A DNA stretch of 64,000 nt from Sipunculus nudus. Taxonomy: Eukaryota > Annelida > Sipuncula > Golfingiida > Sipunculidae. The position numbers were made by a program, and so were the translations under genes. Positions within the stretch are counted from its first letter, which is position 1, and every line of letters begins with the position of its first letter. Positions 24,816 through 37,213 of the stretch are shown here, one piece after another. Location of the stretch: NCBI GenBank assembly GCA_026874595.1, contig CM049317.1:49376401-49440400 (forward strand), given 5' to 3'. The notes below the pieces were generated by a model, which ran no database searches, was not told the DNA's origin, and was given only the letters and a program-made list of their open reading frames with translations.

Positions 24816-24899
24816 ATTCACAGCAGCAACCGGCGGTGTGCCCTCGACTTCACACCAGTCTCACCACAGTACACCCCCATTCAGATTGACGCTTGTGAT

Positions 24900-25850
24900 C
24901 ACATGATTTAGATTTATATAATCTTCCCTATAGTAGGACGGAAATATGTATGATCATATGATGATCGTACGGCAATGTGTGGGATCCCTTGCCGGAAATC
25001 TAGATCTTGTATTTCCATTGTTTTACCCTCATCAACTTTTGAGATTTATTTTTAATTATTATGTAGACGTACTATAGAATGATGGGACATGTATTCTTTA
25101 AAAATTGCTCTCAATTAGGACACCATATATATTTAAAACGGTGTAATTCATGTAGATATACAAATATTATAAATTTTATTGTATTTTGATAGTATTTACA
25201 TTTTTTACAGTCCAATAATTTAATCAAAAATGTAGTATTATATAAGTATTTAAATAAGTTAATTTAGAGATGTACAAAGTAGAGCTTATTTGTAAAATAG
25301 AAAATAAACCTGTCTTAGTTCAGGGGGGAACAATGAAAAATCTTGCCAATTTGGCTGTACATTTTTTTTTTAATTAACAAAATTGTACCGTAGTGCCTTT
25401 TCAACACAGGAGACTCTTTTATTTAAAAAAATCACAGAGACGCATCTAAAGAAAAACTATGTTGTAAATTAAAAGTTAGTTTTGCTAATGAAGAAAAGAA
25501 AATTGTATTTCATACGGTATACCCTTAATTTTATTTCGATAGCATGAGCTTGGGAACTTAAAAACAAGGATCAGTCATTGCCAACTACGTGGGATCAGTA
25601 GTTAGAATACTGCTATAAAGCCTGTCGACCATAGCTTCTATAAATGAAATGTCTAAAATCACCCGGACTGAATAAAAAAGACTAATCTAATTCCGATTTA
25701 GAAGATCGCCTTGAAATATTTCCTTGACAACAGACAGGATGTATGCTTTTCGTAGAAATGTGTATATGAACTGTTCTGTTTGAAGTTTGGGCCCTCTGCT
25801 TGAAGCTTAGCTGAATTTGACATACTGGTGATACATGTGTTAATTGTAAC
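24900..25850. other. no gene seen
   Basis: AT-rich sequence without recognisable exons. Some frames near 25750-25850 may be the decayed start of the env-like region that follows. Confidence 0.35.
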
Positions 25851-25853
25851 TCC

Positions 25854-27057
25854 ATGGTAACCACTTCACGAAACTTGATAAAATTCGGAATTATGATCGG
25901 GCCACATGTGAACTGCTGTGCCCTTTATTTTTGGTTGACCTCATATTTCTCTGACTTGCCCTACTGGTCATACGCTGGCTGCAAATTATATGTCCTTGAA
26001 ATTTTATGTAAATGCATGGTTACGCCGGATGTCTTTCCTGTGGCTCCGCGTATTACTGATTGTTCAAATTCCACGCACTCGGTACAGATGTACCATCCAA
26101 TCAATTTAGCATTATTTCAACATTTCTTCAAACCTACGCAGTTGCAGCATATTACTTCAGATACCCTTTTTTCAACAGTTCGGAACTTGACATTTCCTCC
26201 GTTCCAGTTGTATTAGCCATAATTTCAGCTCCCTCATAGCCCAAGATCAAACGGGTCATTTGAGCCTTAGGCGGATGGTCGCTCGTGCTAAGTCACATAG
26301 TCCGATATACCAGTCCTTAACTGACCCCATTTACGCTGGAGAGTGGTTGGCCACCTCTGCGGGTTACTGGTCCCACGTGTGGCACGTTATTCAATACATA
26401 GTCAGGATATCAACTGGCCTCTTACTCGCAACGGTTACTTATCTCTTAATCAAGGTTCGCAGATTAGCCGTGTTAATTGTTTTACTGCAGTCGGGCCCAT
26501 CAACTCAGGCCTCGCCAGTATGGTATGGAGAAACTCATGACCTTGTGTGGGGTGAAACCACCCCGCTGACGACAGGCTCTATATTGCCTAACTGTGCCCC
26601 TTATAAGGTCCCCTTATACCACACTCTGTGGGTGAGTATACCTTTCAGCTTAGGTCTTCTGTTAGTAGCTGTTCTCACTGTGTATCGCTGCAAGTCATGT
26701 CGGCAAGGCTGCACCTTTGTTTTCTTATTAATCAGTAATGTCAAATATTGTCAACGTCTCGGCATCTTATCTTTAGCCTTGTGTTTCCATCACTATCGTG
26801 TGGAGTCTTTGCTACGATCATCTAAGCAGTCCGCCTATCATACTACACAATTCACAATTGAATGGCAGTCACTAGGGCGCTTATATGATACGGTCAATGA
26901 TCCAAACATTGAATTTCCTAATACGCAAGTTGTCAATCTTTTCATTGGGTATCGTTTGAGACAGATCTTGAAAACAAATAACATGATCTATTATCTTGTG
27001 CATCGTCACAATGACTACATTAATTCAAAATATCCTATTAACCAAAAATATGTATGA
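25854..27057 (+). mobile_element. degenerate env-like membrane glycoprotein frames
   Basis: Two open frames lie in tandem: 25854-26216 (120 codons, cysteine-rich, N-glycosylation sites such as NST and NLT) and an open stretch from about 26191 to 27057 in another frame. They overlap by about 25 bp, so one frameshift appears to separate them. The second has two strongly hydrophobic helices, around 26390-26470 and 26620-26680, the second followed by a CKSCRQGC cluster. An ectodomain followed by a membrane anchor just before a long repeat resembles the env and 3' LTR of a retroelement. No gag, pol or integrase is visible upstream. I do not recognise a specific family; a decayed cellular membrane protein is the alternative. 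Confidence 0.4.
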
Positions 27058-27195
27058 AAGTCAGGCATGTGAAATATAAATGGTAGAGCTTAATGTAGCA
27101 GCATCTACGGACCAGCTATACCAAAACAATGAACTGGAGAATATGCACATTCACCAGTGGCAGTATAGTATAGTTTTGTTTTACCGCCGGGATCT

Positions 27196-28139
27196 ATGTA
27201 ATTATTGTGGTGTACTAGGTATTATATATTTTATTCGCTTCCAATGGGGGATGCCTAACCGAATTCGGTTGTATTTAGTTATAATTACAGCGGGTTATTT
27301 TTTTCTTGCATATGATTAGTTACCAGCTATTGCAGATTGCTGTGCTTATATTACATGTGTATAATATACCAATGTTCATTTTTGTATTTTACCATTTTGT
27401 GTTGCTTTTATATCTTTTATTTTTTATGTATTTGTACCATCGTACACATCTTGCACGACAGTATATTTTAATGTAATAGCACCTGTGTAGTACTGAGAAC
27501 CATAAGCGGAGAGATAATCTTCTGAAAGCTCTTATCTCTGTCAGGTACTTATATTTTTTTTTTATTATCATTTTTGTTTTTGTGCTTGTGAAACGGATTC
27601 TCATCCTATTTGTATCTGAACGTGCTTGAAGCCATTAAGTATCATGCTGGTTGTCTCGAATTTTTGTATATCTTACTCTTCTTGCATTGCATGTATGTTA
27701 TATTAATCGGTACATTACTTCTTTATTTTCTTAATTCAATATTTCATAGTCCTCTGCATATTAGTCAAAATGTTGCTTCTTCGTACTATTTACCCGTTAG
27801 TATTTATCACCTCTCAGGTTACGCATAATAACTGTATTTTAGGTGTTTTTTAAATATGATCTCAATCTATAGTTGTGTAGGTATAATGTTAGCCGCCGCA
27901 GGAGCGTTGGCTACCTTAAGGGGGGGGGGGGGGGGCAGAAATTACCATTAGATTATAGGCATATTTTAAATATATATAGAGAGTATAAATATAGTCGCCA
28001 GCCAGACAAAGACGGAGGGTGTTATCGGAAGCCGCGGGCACTGACCGGTCAAAAGATGGCCATACGGCTATTCTTAGCACTGGTCCCGAAGTATAACAGG
28101 CAGTATACTACCTGGAATTGTAATCAGGTGAATCACCGA
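27196..28139 (+). repeat. 0.94-kb direct repeat, unit 1
   Basis: The unit starts 'tgtaattattgtggtgta' and ends 'caggtgaatcaccga'. It directly abuts a second, nearly identical unit. The two differ by scattered substitutions and by the length of a G-run (about 18 against 12). The unit has no convincing coding frame; the minus-strand 71-codon frame is in both but looks like AT-rich noise. It may be an LTR joined to its twin, or a simple segmental duplication. It begins TG but does not end exactly in CA. Confidence 0.85.
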
Positions 28140-29078
28140 ATGTAATTATTGTGGTGTACTAGGTATTATATATTTTATTCGCCCCCAATGGGGGATGCCT
28201 AACCGAATTCGGTTGCATTTAGTTATAATTACAGCGGGTTATTTTTTTCTTGCATATGATTAGTTACCAGCTATTGCAGATTGCTGTGCTTATATCACAT
28301 GTGTATAATATACCAATGTTCATTTTTGTATTTTACCATTTTGTGTTGCTTTTATATCTTTTATTGTTTATGTATTTGTACCATCGTACACATCTTGCAC
28401 GATAGTATATTTTAATGTAATAGCACCCGTGTAGTACTGAGAACCATAAGCGGAGAGATAATCTTCTGAAAGCTCTTATCTCTGTCAGGTACTTATATTT
28501 TTTTTTTATTATCATTTTTGTTTTTGTGCTTGTGAAACGGATTCTCATCCTATTTGTATCTGAACGTGCTTGAAGCCATTAAGTATCATGCTGGTTGTCT
28601 CGAATTTTTGTATATCTTACTCTTCTTGCATTGCATGTATGTTATATTAATCGGTACATTACTTCTTTATTTTCTTAATTTAATATTTCATAGTCCTCTG
28701 CATATTAGTCAAAATGTTGCTTCTTCGTACTATTTACCCGTTAGTATTTATCACCTCTCAGGTTACGCATAATAACTGTATTTTAGGTGTTTTTTAAATA
28801 TGATCTCAATCTATAGTTGTGTAGGTATAATGTTAGCCGCCGCAGGAGCGTTGGCTACCTAAAGGGGGGGGGGGCAGAAATTACCATTAGATTATAGGCA
28901 TATTTTAAATATATATAGAGAGTATAAATATAGTCGCCAGCCAGACAAAGACGGAGGGTGTTATCGGAAGCCGCGGGCACTGACCGGTCAAAAGATGGCC
29001 ATACGGCTATTCTTAGCACTGGTCCCGAAGTCAAACAGGCAGTATACTACCTGGAATTGTAATCAGGTGAATCACCGA
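28140..29078 (+). repeat. 0.94-kb direct repeat, unit 2
   Basis: The second copy is adjacent to unit 1 with no sequence between them. High identity shows the event is recent compared with the env-like frames upstream, which are already broken. Confidence 0.85.
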
Positions 29079-29079
29079 T

Positions 29080-29480
29080 GGGTCAGTCCAGCGTCCATCT
29101 GCTTTTCTGCGTAAGGTTAATATCACTCATATCTCTACAAAGAATAGACTTATCATCCTGAAATTGTACATGTGAATTCATCTTGGGTAGTTTTCTCGTT
29201 TATTTGCCAGGCGGTACCACCCACGGTCACGTTTACGCTGCAGACATCCATGCAAATATGTCAGAACTGGTTTGACCTATCGCCCTGAAATTTTGCATGA
29301 GTATGGCTCATTCATAACTCTTCAGGTTATACAATGTTATGGCCCAACATACAATTGTTGCGTGGTGTCCATATGTTCATCTGCCTAGGGTTAAAATTAC
29401 TCATATCTCAGCAGTGGTTTGACATTTTACATGTGTATACATCATGGATATATTTCTCGTTCAAGTGACAGGTGGCGCCA
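29080..29480. repeat. short tandem pair of about 0.27 kb
   Basis: The phrases 'aatatcactcatatctc' (29120) and 'aaattactcatatctcagc' (29394), and 'ttctcgtttatttgccaggcgg' (29193) and 'ttctcgttcaagtgacaggtgg' (29453), occur in the same order. This is a diverged non-coding repeat. Confidence 0.5.
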
Positions 29481-30360
29481 CCTATAATCATATAAACGTG
29501 GCACTCATTCATGCTATAATGCAATATATCCAACTCTATTTCGCCTTACCACTTAACCCCTACCTCTTTCACCCGTACCACTCAAATTTCGGCGAATACA
29601 CATTGTCGCTTGTGGACTACAAGATTTTACTTATTAATGTTATGATCTGGAGGAAAATATTTGTAAAAAGACCTAGAACGAGGGTTCGAGTGCCTTACAG
29701 AGTGCACAAAATCATGCTTTTTTGCCTCAATGTATCTTAATTAAATTAGAACTGTGTTTTTGGTTAGAAGTTTGCAGAATATGTTACTTTGACCTTATTC
29801 CTGAGTTCCATGGAGATTTGTCCAAGATTCTCTGGATGTTATATTAGAAGATTTAAGGTTCAACGTTTACGATGGTGCCCACTAAATGGGCAACTGGACA
29901 GACGCCGGGGAAAGAATGAACGCTACAGCTCAGATGGTTTTCAGTCAGCTGAGCTTAAACTTATAGAAGACCCAATGCTAATAAACTGTTTTCGATTCAG
30001 AAATTGGTAAATCCATTGGTAAATTTAGTAATATCAAGAGGAAAAAGTAAATGTATTAATATACGACTGCTCGTCGGTTTTCCCCCATTACTCGTTGCTA
30101 GGCTGATGTGGTGGATGCAGGTGGAACAATATAAAGAAACTAACGCTAAGGAACGTAGAATTATTTTCAAGGTAATATAAATTATAAATAGTTCTTTCGC
30201 AGGAGAGGACTGCGCCCTCCCCCTTTTCTCTAGTTGCATATAGCAGTGGTAAAAATAATAATCAGGGTTGGCAAGTTTCATGAATTCACTTTATTTACAT
30301 TGATAATTAACGTTAATTAACGACATGTGAAACAGGTTTATTGTTACTTACTTATGCACT
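29480..30360. other. no gene seen
   Basis: Short open frames exist at 29444-29740 and 29789-30010, but they have no splice context, known motif or paralogue in the window. Confidence 0.35.
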
Positions 30361-30404
30361 GCATGGCTACAGGGTCAGTTAAGCTGCCTAATGTCCAGGG
30401 GCAT

Positions 30405-30735
30405 CAATATAGGGGGAGTATGGTATATGTCTCCCCCCCCCACCTTTTGGCAAGGGGGATGGATGGTCAGTGTTATCACCCCCCCCCCTCCAACTATTAA
30501 GAGAATAATATTTTTATATTTCAAATGAAATATACAAATAAATAGAATTATAGGCTTTGGTTCCATTAATGAGTTTACTATGAAATATTTTTATCTAAAT
30601 TGTTTAGAATGAACATGTATCTTATTTTCTAAAACTTTACACTTAATTCATATATATTTGATATGTGACAGACAATAAAAGATATATATATATATAACCT
30701 GCCACCCTTGAAGATAAATTGACGCCACTGCTAAT
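30405..30735 (+). repeat. dispersed repeat copy 2
   Basis: This matches the repeat in R1 intron 1 (10495-10955): C-run, 'ttttggcaagggg', C-run, 'aactattaagagaa', a short TA array and 'ttgaagataaattgacgcc'. Confidence 0.55.
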
Positions 30736-30739
30736 GTCA

Positions 30740-32425
30740 GCAGCTGACAAGAGGTAACACTATTAGGAGTCCAGTGGAATGTGTGAAGGAGGGTAACAAC
30801 TTCGATCCAATGAAGATTGTTTCTGTCAGGATGTCATGACCTCCTATTTGTCGAATAATAGACGCACTGTTTTACTTATATAAACACACTTTACCAGGGC
30901 TGGATACATAAAACAAGAAATGACACTCCCACCCTACACTAGTCAGAACCAACTGCAGGTAAGAAATCTTTCAAATATTGTATATTAAATCGTATCATGT
31001 AGGACTGGGTATCGGTGTGCCTATTCAGGTACAATACGTATTGCGACACACTCAAATCGATACCCTGTAAGTATTAACGTTAGGCTGCGTTTTCCTTTGT
31101 TTTATCATTTTATAAATTAAACGACAGCGGGGAGAATTTTTCTCACTCTTTTTAATTGACGGCATATTTATCTTGTTCTGGCAGGTTAAATATGCGCCTC
31201 ACGTTTAGGGATGGGGGCAAATTATACGGTGGGGACAAATGGTGGGGACAAAGTATCATTTGTCCCCCTCACCTTAAGTGGAATATAACGCGTACATAAC
31301 AATTTCAATATTGGATCATAATGATAAATGGTGTGAGATGTTTCCGAGAAATAAGGTCATCAGGTTTCTTTCATAAAAAAACTTTATGACTTTGTAAAGG
31401 AGGCGAAGATGACCCATATTCGAAAGCCACCGATATGTGATTCTGCCCTGAAGAAAAAAGCACCTTTATATATAAATAAATATATATATATATATGTATC
31501 TATATATATTTTTATCCAGCTCAACGTTAAAGGGCGCCGGACGGACAGCCCAACCGCTCGGCCGTTATGACAGTTAACGGACGACATAAGGGACGACAAT
31601 AGCCAATCAGCATGTATACACCGAGTTCAAAAAGGACAATTAACATAATACTTGTGACTACAAAGAATTTTAGAAACGTACCAATTTGCCACCGAACTAA
31701 TATATTTTAGGAGAAATGGTTTAAATGCGAATTGTGTTAATACAATGAAGTATAAAACCCTTCTCTCTTGGTCCTCACAACATTTATCAGCCAAAAATAT
31801 CTTTTTTTTTACTGCGGAGGCCAGGTCACACTGAGGTGGTATACATGGTACACATGATGGTTGTGGCCCTGTTATATGAAAGAAAGGTAAAAAAAAGTCA
31901 ACTTAACTGAATGACTGATTTTAATATATTTTTATATAACAGGTGAATGTGTGACACCTCAGACATCCGGGACGTCAGGAACCCCGATTCTCAATGTCCA
32001 AAATTTATCATACTCACTAAAAAAAACCAACGCAAGCATAATAAAACGTTAATTTTTCGGGGTTGTTTCTTAAAATAAAATACGTTTCTAATACGAATTC
32101 ACGCTAAGGGATATTAACAAAGCCTTAAAAAGAAGCGTAGCCGAGGTCAAATAAAGAAGATGTTTCAGGACTCAACATTAGAACATAAATGAGTACTTAA
32201 GTAAAACTACACAGTGAATACTGCGCTCTCTGTCCCTCTCTTTATAGCAATATTTAGATCAACAGCAAAAGCGTATAACTGATACATTACTTTATCTCCT
32301 CAATAACTTACTGAAGCCCAGTATAACTTACATTGGTACAAAGATTGGAATTTTCACCAAACGTTAATGTGGATTTGTCGACCAACACGGTAAGCAAGAT
32401 CTTACATAGTCTGCGATCAAAGTAG
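30740..32425. other. no gene seen
   Basis: A short stretch near 31225-31270 has 'ggtggggacaaa' twice. A TA run lies at about 31480-31512. No exon is supported. The segment ending 'caactgcag|gtaagaaa' at 30959 has a good donor and might be a 5' untranslated exon, but nothing else supports it. Confidence 0.35.
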
Positions 32426-32428
32426 AAC

Positions 32429-33228
32429 TTAATATTCACACATGAAACCGAATACATAGTCACAGTCCTTGTTGAACCATGAACCATTCAAAACAGAGAC
32501 GCAGCCCTCCAAGGAGATGGGAAGTGTCGGCTCTCCCGGCGCCAAAACGGTCAAGGTTATGTTGTAATGAAGGGACGGTTATTAGGTGCCGTACCCTGAG
32601 TTAAGATCCCATATGTAGCCGTCAAAGTCTAGCGCGAGCCCAGCTGATGTCCAAAAGTTAATGCTTTCCCAAGCTATCAGATTTAAAACAATATTTCAAA
32701 TTCATAGCAAACCATTCTTATTATCAAAGGTTTTCACCTATTAGCATTTCACAAATATGATATAAAAAATAGAATTTACCTGTTCTAATGCTGAAACACT
32801 TATTTCAAGTGCGTATCGACCAGCAACCAGCAGAATCCTTATCAGCGTTCATTTAGTTAAAATCAATACCATTTGACTTAATCCCTCAAAATCGTTGACT
32901 GGTCCAAAGATCTGATCCAGATCGTTGACTGGTCCGTTTTTCAGATGACGTGACCGTTGTTAGAGAATGCTCCTGAATATAAGCCTTTGTTAACTGGTTG
33001 TCTGACAATAAACACGATACAAAACGCTGATGTTTTCGAACCAATACCTTAAAAAAAAGGCGATGACGTCAGCAATGAAACGCTGCTCCTCTGTCGGTTC
33101 GACAGCAACAAGACGCCCACCCTTGTAGTAACAGGCACTTCGACAGCGACCCCAAGTATTATTGTCATCAGTGCTGAGATAATAGCAACGTGCGAGGCCC
33201 CGGTGGTAGATCATGTCAGGCTGGCAGG
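32429..33228 (-). pseudogene. single-CTLD pseudogene, minus strand
   Basis: On the minus strand, exon A (33048-33228) reads QPDMIYHRGLARCYYLS, then WGRCRSACYYKGGRLVAVEP and EEQRFIADVIAFF. This is the start of a long-form CTLD with the helix-1 cysteine and the G-R-L-V segment. Exon B (32429 to about 32669) reads WESINFWTSAGLALDFDGY and WDLNSGYGT, then two adjacent stops (plus 32579-32584), then EGCVSVLNGSWFNKDCDY and FMCEY with the final stop. The second half therefore has all late CTLD cysteines. The double stop shows it is dead, unless a short intron is missed. It pairs with the copy at 18.6-19.3 kb. Confidence 0.7.
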
Positions 33229-33267
33229 CTGTTCAGGAACCAGAATAAGGAATGGCATATAGTATGT

Positions 33268-33274
33268 ATATGTG

Positions 33275-33310
<36 letters not shown>

Positions 33311-33312
33311 TA
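33268..33312. repeat. (AAT)n microsatellite
   Basis: A trinucleotide AAT/ATA array of about 45 bp, just upstream of the minus-strand CTLD pseudogene. Confidence 0.9.
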
Positions 33313-33314
33313 AA

Positions 33315-33930
33315 CATTTTACATTGGGTCGACAGAATTGAAAAAAAAAAAAACTAACGGTTAACATTTTGAGAACATATTATTTTATGGTGGTGTGTTA
33401 TATAACATGTCCGACTAAGCCATACATGCTACATAAGGGAAAGCATCTGCAGCGCCACCCTCAACCTGGGTCGCACAGAAGGGGGGGGGGGCACAAAAAA
33501 TTTGTTCAGTTTAGACCGGATTATTTACATTGATGGAACCATCATATGGTGGCTAAATAACATCTCCATATAACGCATTATTTATTATAATACGTAAGTT
33601 ATCAGACATGTCAAGCGTATTATTCTGTTACTTAAGGCATGAAAGCACCTACTAATTCCTCTGTTAACTTGTAAACTGATGGAGGATTCATAGGAGTTTG
33701 ACGTGCACACATGATTTTAATAAAAACTATATTTGATCTTTGCAAGTAATATGTGCACCAAATAAAACTTGGTTCTGGTCATTCCGTTCTAAGTTTGTGT
33801 GGGTGTCTACTGATAATACATCGGTTCCCTTATCAACGCTGTTGTATGAATGTAACATGTGTAAGAAATGTCAAAGGTGAAAGTTTCAATATAAAACGTT
33901 GCTAAAAATGTGGGCACAATTTTTTTTTTA
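33315..33930. other. no gene seen
   Basis: Poly-A, poly-G and AT-rich sequence without coding signals. Confidence 0.35.
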
Positions 33931-33934
33931 TGGC

Positions 33935-34900
33935 GCGTGTAGCCTTGACCTTTTACCTTGCAGTCTAAAACTTAAAATTTTTCCTATTGATTTGACAGGG
34001 TAGCAAATGTGGAAGTTGGAAGGATGGGATGCATACATTGGTTTAAAATGTCCACAAGCTGTTTAGAAGTGGGTGCAGTAACCTTGACCTTTGAGCTTGA
34101 GACCTGAAAAACGACAGCTTTCTCTCAATATCGGTACGTGAGCCATATATGAAAGATGAAAGGTTTTGATTAAGATTTTATCTTTCAATGTGTCCACTTG
34201 CTTTTTTTTAAATCTGATCCTGGCACCTTGACCTCGGAACTGGTGACACAAAATCATAAGATGTCTTTCATTTTGGGCTGGTGAAGTTTGTGATGAAACG
34301 ATTTATTTGAAAAGCATCAACAATCTTTTTAAAGGTTCGGGTCCTGTGACCTTCAACTTGGAGGTCGTGACCTCAAAACCAAAAGCATTCTTACTTAAGT
34401 GTAGAACTACTAATATATCAGGTTTGAAACCAATATATCAATTCAAACTCAAGTTATCATCTAGATACAAAATTTGTGGACAGATGGCTCCTTGACCTTT
34501 GACCTTGTGACCCAAAAGTCAATAGGGTTCCTCCCTTAAAATGCCTCGACAATCTTTTTGAAGATGTAGGTCATTTGACCTCAACCCTGGACCTCGTGAC
34601 CTCGAAAAAAGAGATTCTATATTTTGTTGAGGGCGAATAATAAATCAAGTTTTAAACCAACTTGTCATACCAAACAGGAGTTATGGTCTGGATACAAATT
34701 TCTGGTAAGATTGCCCTTGATACCTCGACCTTTTACCCCTAAAATCAGTAGGGTTCGTCTGTTATTAGTAGATGAGATATATATGCAAGATTAAAGGTTT
34801 GGGCTTAAAGTCCGGCTTAAAATGTCTCGAAAATCTTTTTTTTTAATATATGTGTCCTATGATCTTGACCTTTGAAATCTTAACTGAAAATGGTTTTTGC
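33935..34900. repeat. TGACCT-rich diverged tandem repeat
   Basis: Variants of 'gtgaccttgacctttgacc' followed by 'tgacctcaaaa' and 'caat(c/a)ttttt' recur every 130-190 bp, at about 33946, 34082, 34227, 34348, 34492, 34572, 34720 and 34864. Sequence of this type is widespread in bivalve genomes. Short frames over it are artefacts. Confidence 0.65.
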
Positions 34901-36100
34901 TTTGGCGGTGGGCCATATAAGTCAAGTTTGAAATCCATATGTTAATTCAAACTGGATTTTAGACAAACAGTTAACAGATGGACAGACCGATGGACAGGGT
35001 GATTAATAAAATAGCACCAGCTTCCCCGCTTATAAATTAAATGAATTTTTAGCATATCTTTACAGTTACTTTGGAAAAGATGTACAACATAAATTATTGC
35101 TGTTTTGATATGGACGAATGCAAAGTGGAGATCGTTGTTTATGTTATGAACTTTTACAAAATAATATTTGCATGTTCTACTGCATGGGCAAACTATTTTA
35201 TAATCTTCCCAGTCCCTATTATTGAGATAGTGGCACTTTGTTCTTGTACAGTGACGGATGTAACTTGTGTAAGCAATGACAAATCGTGTCTTGGACAAGG
35301 TGGCACTCAAACATTGTCGTGCAACTCCTTTAAAACAACGCCCGTTTTCGGTCTTGAAGTGTCAGGAACGAAGCCGAGTGTGCCCAAAGGGCTCATTTTC
35401 ATATAGACTCTGATAGCCATATAAATTTCGAAAGGGTTTCGCAGCGCTATGTATGAGAAACAATTAACGCATTAACTCGAACCAATTCAACTCAGCAATA
35501 GAAAATATCAAATACAGTTATATAAGGTTTTAACCATCCAACGGACCATTTTTTTAAATTAATGAAACTGGAGTTTACTACTGGGCGATGCCAAGATGTT
35601 CAAAACGAACTTTAGCCAGTAACTATTGTTACGGGTTGACATAAAAGTGGACCGGTTTGAAGTAATTCGGTATTAGCCGGCATCTAGTACACCAAAAGCC
35701 TGACTTCACTGGTAATTGATCTTGTTCTTATGGTTTGTAATACGGGGAATATATATATACACACATATATTTATATATATTTATGGGAGTACCATGGAAA
35801 ACGTGTCAGATCCGGTCAGGTACACTTTGTCTACCACAGCTATGACTGGGTCGGACCGGGAAAGATATCGTCTCGTCCGCTCTGTGAACGGCCTGCTTGA
35901 AAAAATCCTACGCGGAAATCTTATCTGAAGACGATTGTTTTTATATGCGAATTTAGTCATATATTTTCTTTTTTAAACAGTATATTCTTTTACCGCAGCC
36001 AGCTAAGACAATACTATTTTTTTTATATATTTTACTACGTGTATATAACAAATATACTGATTTATTCAATAATAAAATTTTTCATTTATAACATTCATCA
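34900..36100. other. no supported gene
   Basis: A segment at about 35253-35405 is preceded by 'ttgttcttgtacag' and opens in phase 1 with several cysteines (VTCVSNDKSC), so it could be an exon. No partner exon was found. A 46-codon frame at 35791-35928 and a TA-rich run at 35748-35782 are also present. Confidence 0.3.
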
Positions 36101-36102
36101 AT

Positions 36103-36447
36103 TTGTTATTAATGCATTTCCAATTGGCTTTATGTGCTGGTCGTTTAACTGATAACGCTCTTGAGTCGGATTTAATGACTGGAATTGTATACGATCGATT
36201 TTCACAGATATTTTTTCTAGAAATATTTGCAATAAAATTGAGCAACATGTCTCTACCGTTTTGGAGACATTTTGAAAAGGAACTATTCTGGTCAGAGATT
36301 TATATGCCCCGAAAAAAAATTGTTCGAATCTTCTTTGAAACAATGGATGAAGAACATAATACAATAGCGAAACGAAAAGAATCTTTTGAATATTTTAAAC
36401 GATTAATGAAACTGGAAAAGATTAAATATATTGATAAATATGTATGA
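36103..36447 (+). CDS. unrecognised 114-codon open frame
   Basis: The frame starts with ATG at 36103 and ends with TGA. Its product is charged (FFETMDEEHNTIAKRKESF, then KLEKIKYIDKYV) and does not look like translated repeat. It has no signal peptide, no membrane helix and no motif I know. It lies about 0.4 kb upstream of the CTLD-membrane piece. It may be a single exon, a mobile-element fragment or chance; the minus strand is also partly open, which lowers confidence. Confidence 0.25.
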   Translation: MLLMHFQLALCAGRLTDNALESDLMTGIVYDRFSQIFFLEIFAIKLSNMSLPFWRHFEKELFWSEIYMPRKKIVRIFFETMDEEHNTIAKRKESFEYFKRLMKLEKIKYIDKYV

Positions 36448-36833
36448 GCAGTTCTATATTTGAAACACCGTGTTAACAAGAAAAGTTGATCTTTTCGCCC
36501 TTTGGTGCATCGATGATGTGATTATGATGATTGTGCCTAAAATTGAGAGGTAATTGCGTTGGTAAATAATTAACATCATTCCTGTGACCTTGCAACTCTG
36601 CCAAGGTCATTCATATTCGAACATGACCGAGACGTGGATCATTGTTGGAATATGGTGACTGTGTGTTATTTTGATGCACAACCATGTTTTGGACCGACAG
36701 ACCGAGAGACAAATGGTTTTACTTAAAGATGCGATATAAGACTATGACATATCATAATGACAATAAGGCTCTTACGAACATTGTTCTGATTTTTATGTTC
36801 GATCTTTAGAGAAACGTGCATATTAATGGCAAG

Positions 36834-37183
36834 GTTTGAACAATATATCAAACAGCGATAGAATCATATTAACAAAAGAGACTATATTCCATGTACCTAT
36901 CACTTCATTGACCAAGCATGGCTGCTGTGACGTGATTTTGTTAACAGCAGGGCATTTTAACTGGATCTTGTCTGACTGTTCTTTCCCCCATGGGACCTTC
37001 TGTATATCTCTAAACAGTATGAATATATCTGTCTACAAAGTACCGTTATCACTGCATTACAACTGGGTTGTTACAATATGTGTCATGTCCGTCTTAACCG
37101 TAATAGCCCTTATACCGACTTCCGGTGTCATGGCGGCAAGCTGGTGGACGTTCCTGCGCAGGGCTTCAAAAAGTGTATCTTAG
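36834..37183 (+). pseudogene. CTLD C-terminal half joined to a membrane helix in one exon
   Basis: The open stretch reads GCCDVILLTAGHFNWILSDC, then FPHGTFCIS, like the end of R1 CTLD2 (HCVVLLTARPFNWTVQNC). The stalk follows with no intron, then a membrane helix (WVVTICVMSVLTVIALIP) and the short basic tail FLRRASKSVS before TAG. A phase-1 start at 36834 (aag|GT) would match the family's CTLD2b exon, but the acceptor is poor. In R1 the same parts are split over three exons, so introns are missing here. It may be a retrocopy piece, a variant gene end, or a relic; no upstream CTLD exons were found within 3 kb. Confidence 0.5.
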
Positions 37184-37213
37184 TTTTCGTCTGTAATATA
37201 ACCTGGGATACTA

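Noticed and set aside
27389-27604. A 71-codon minus-strand frame repeated at 28333-28548
   Set aside because: It is repeated only because the whole 0.94-kb unit is duplicated. Its composition follows the AT-rich DNA.
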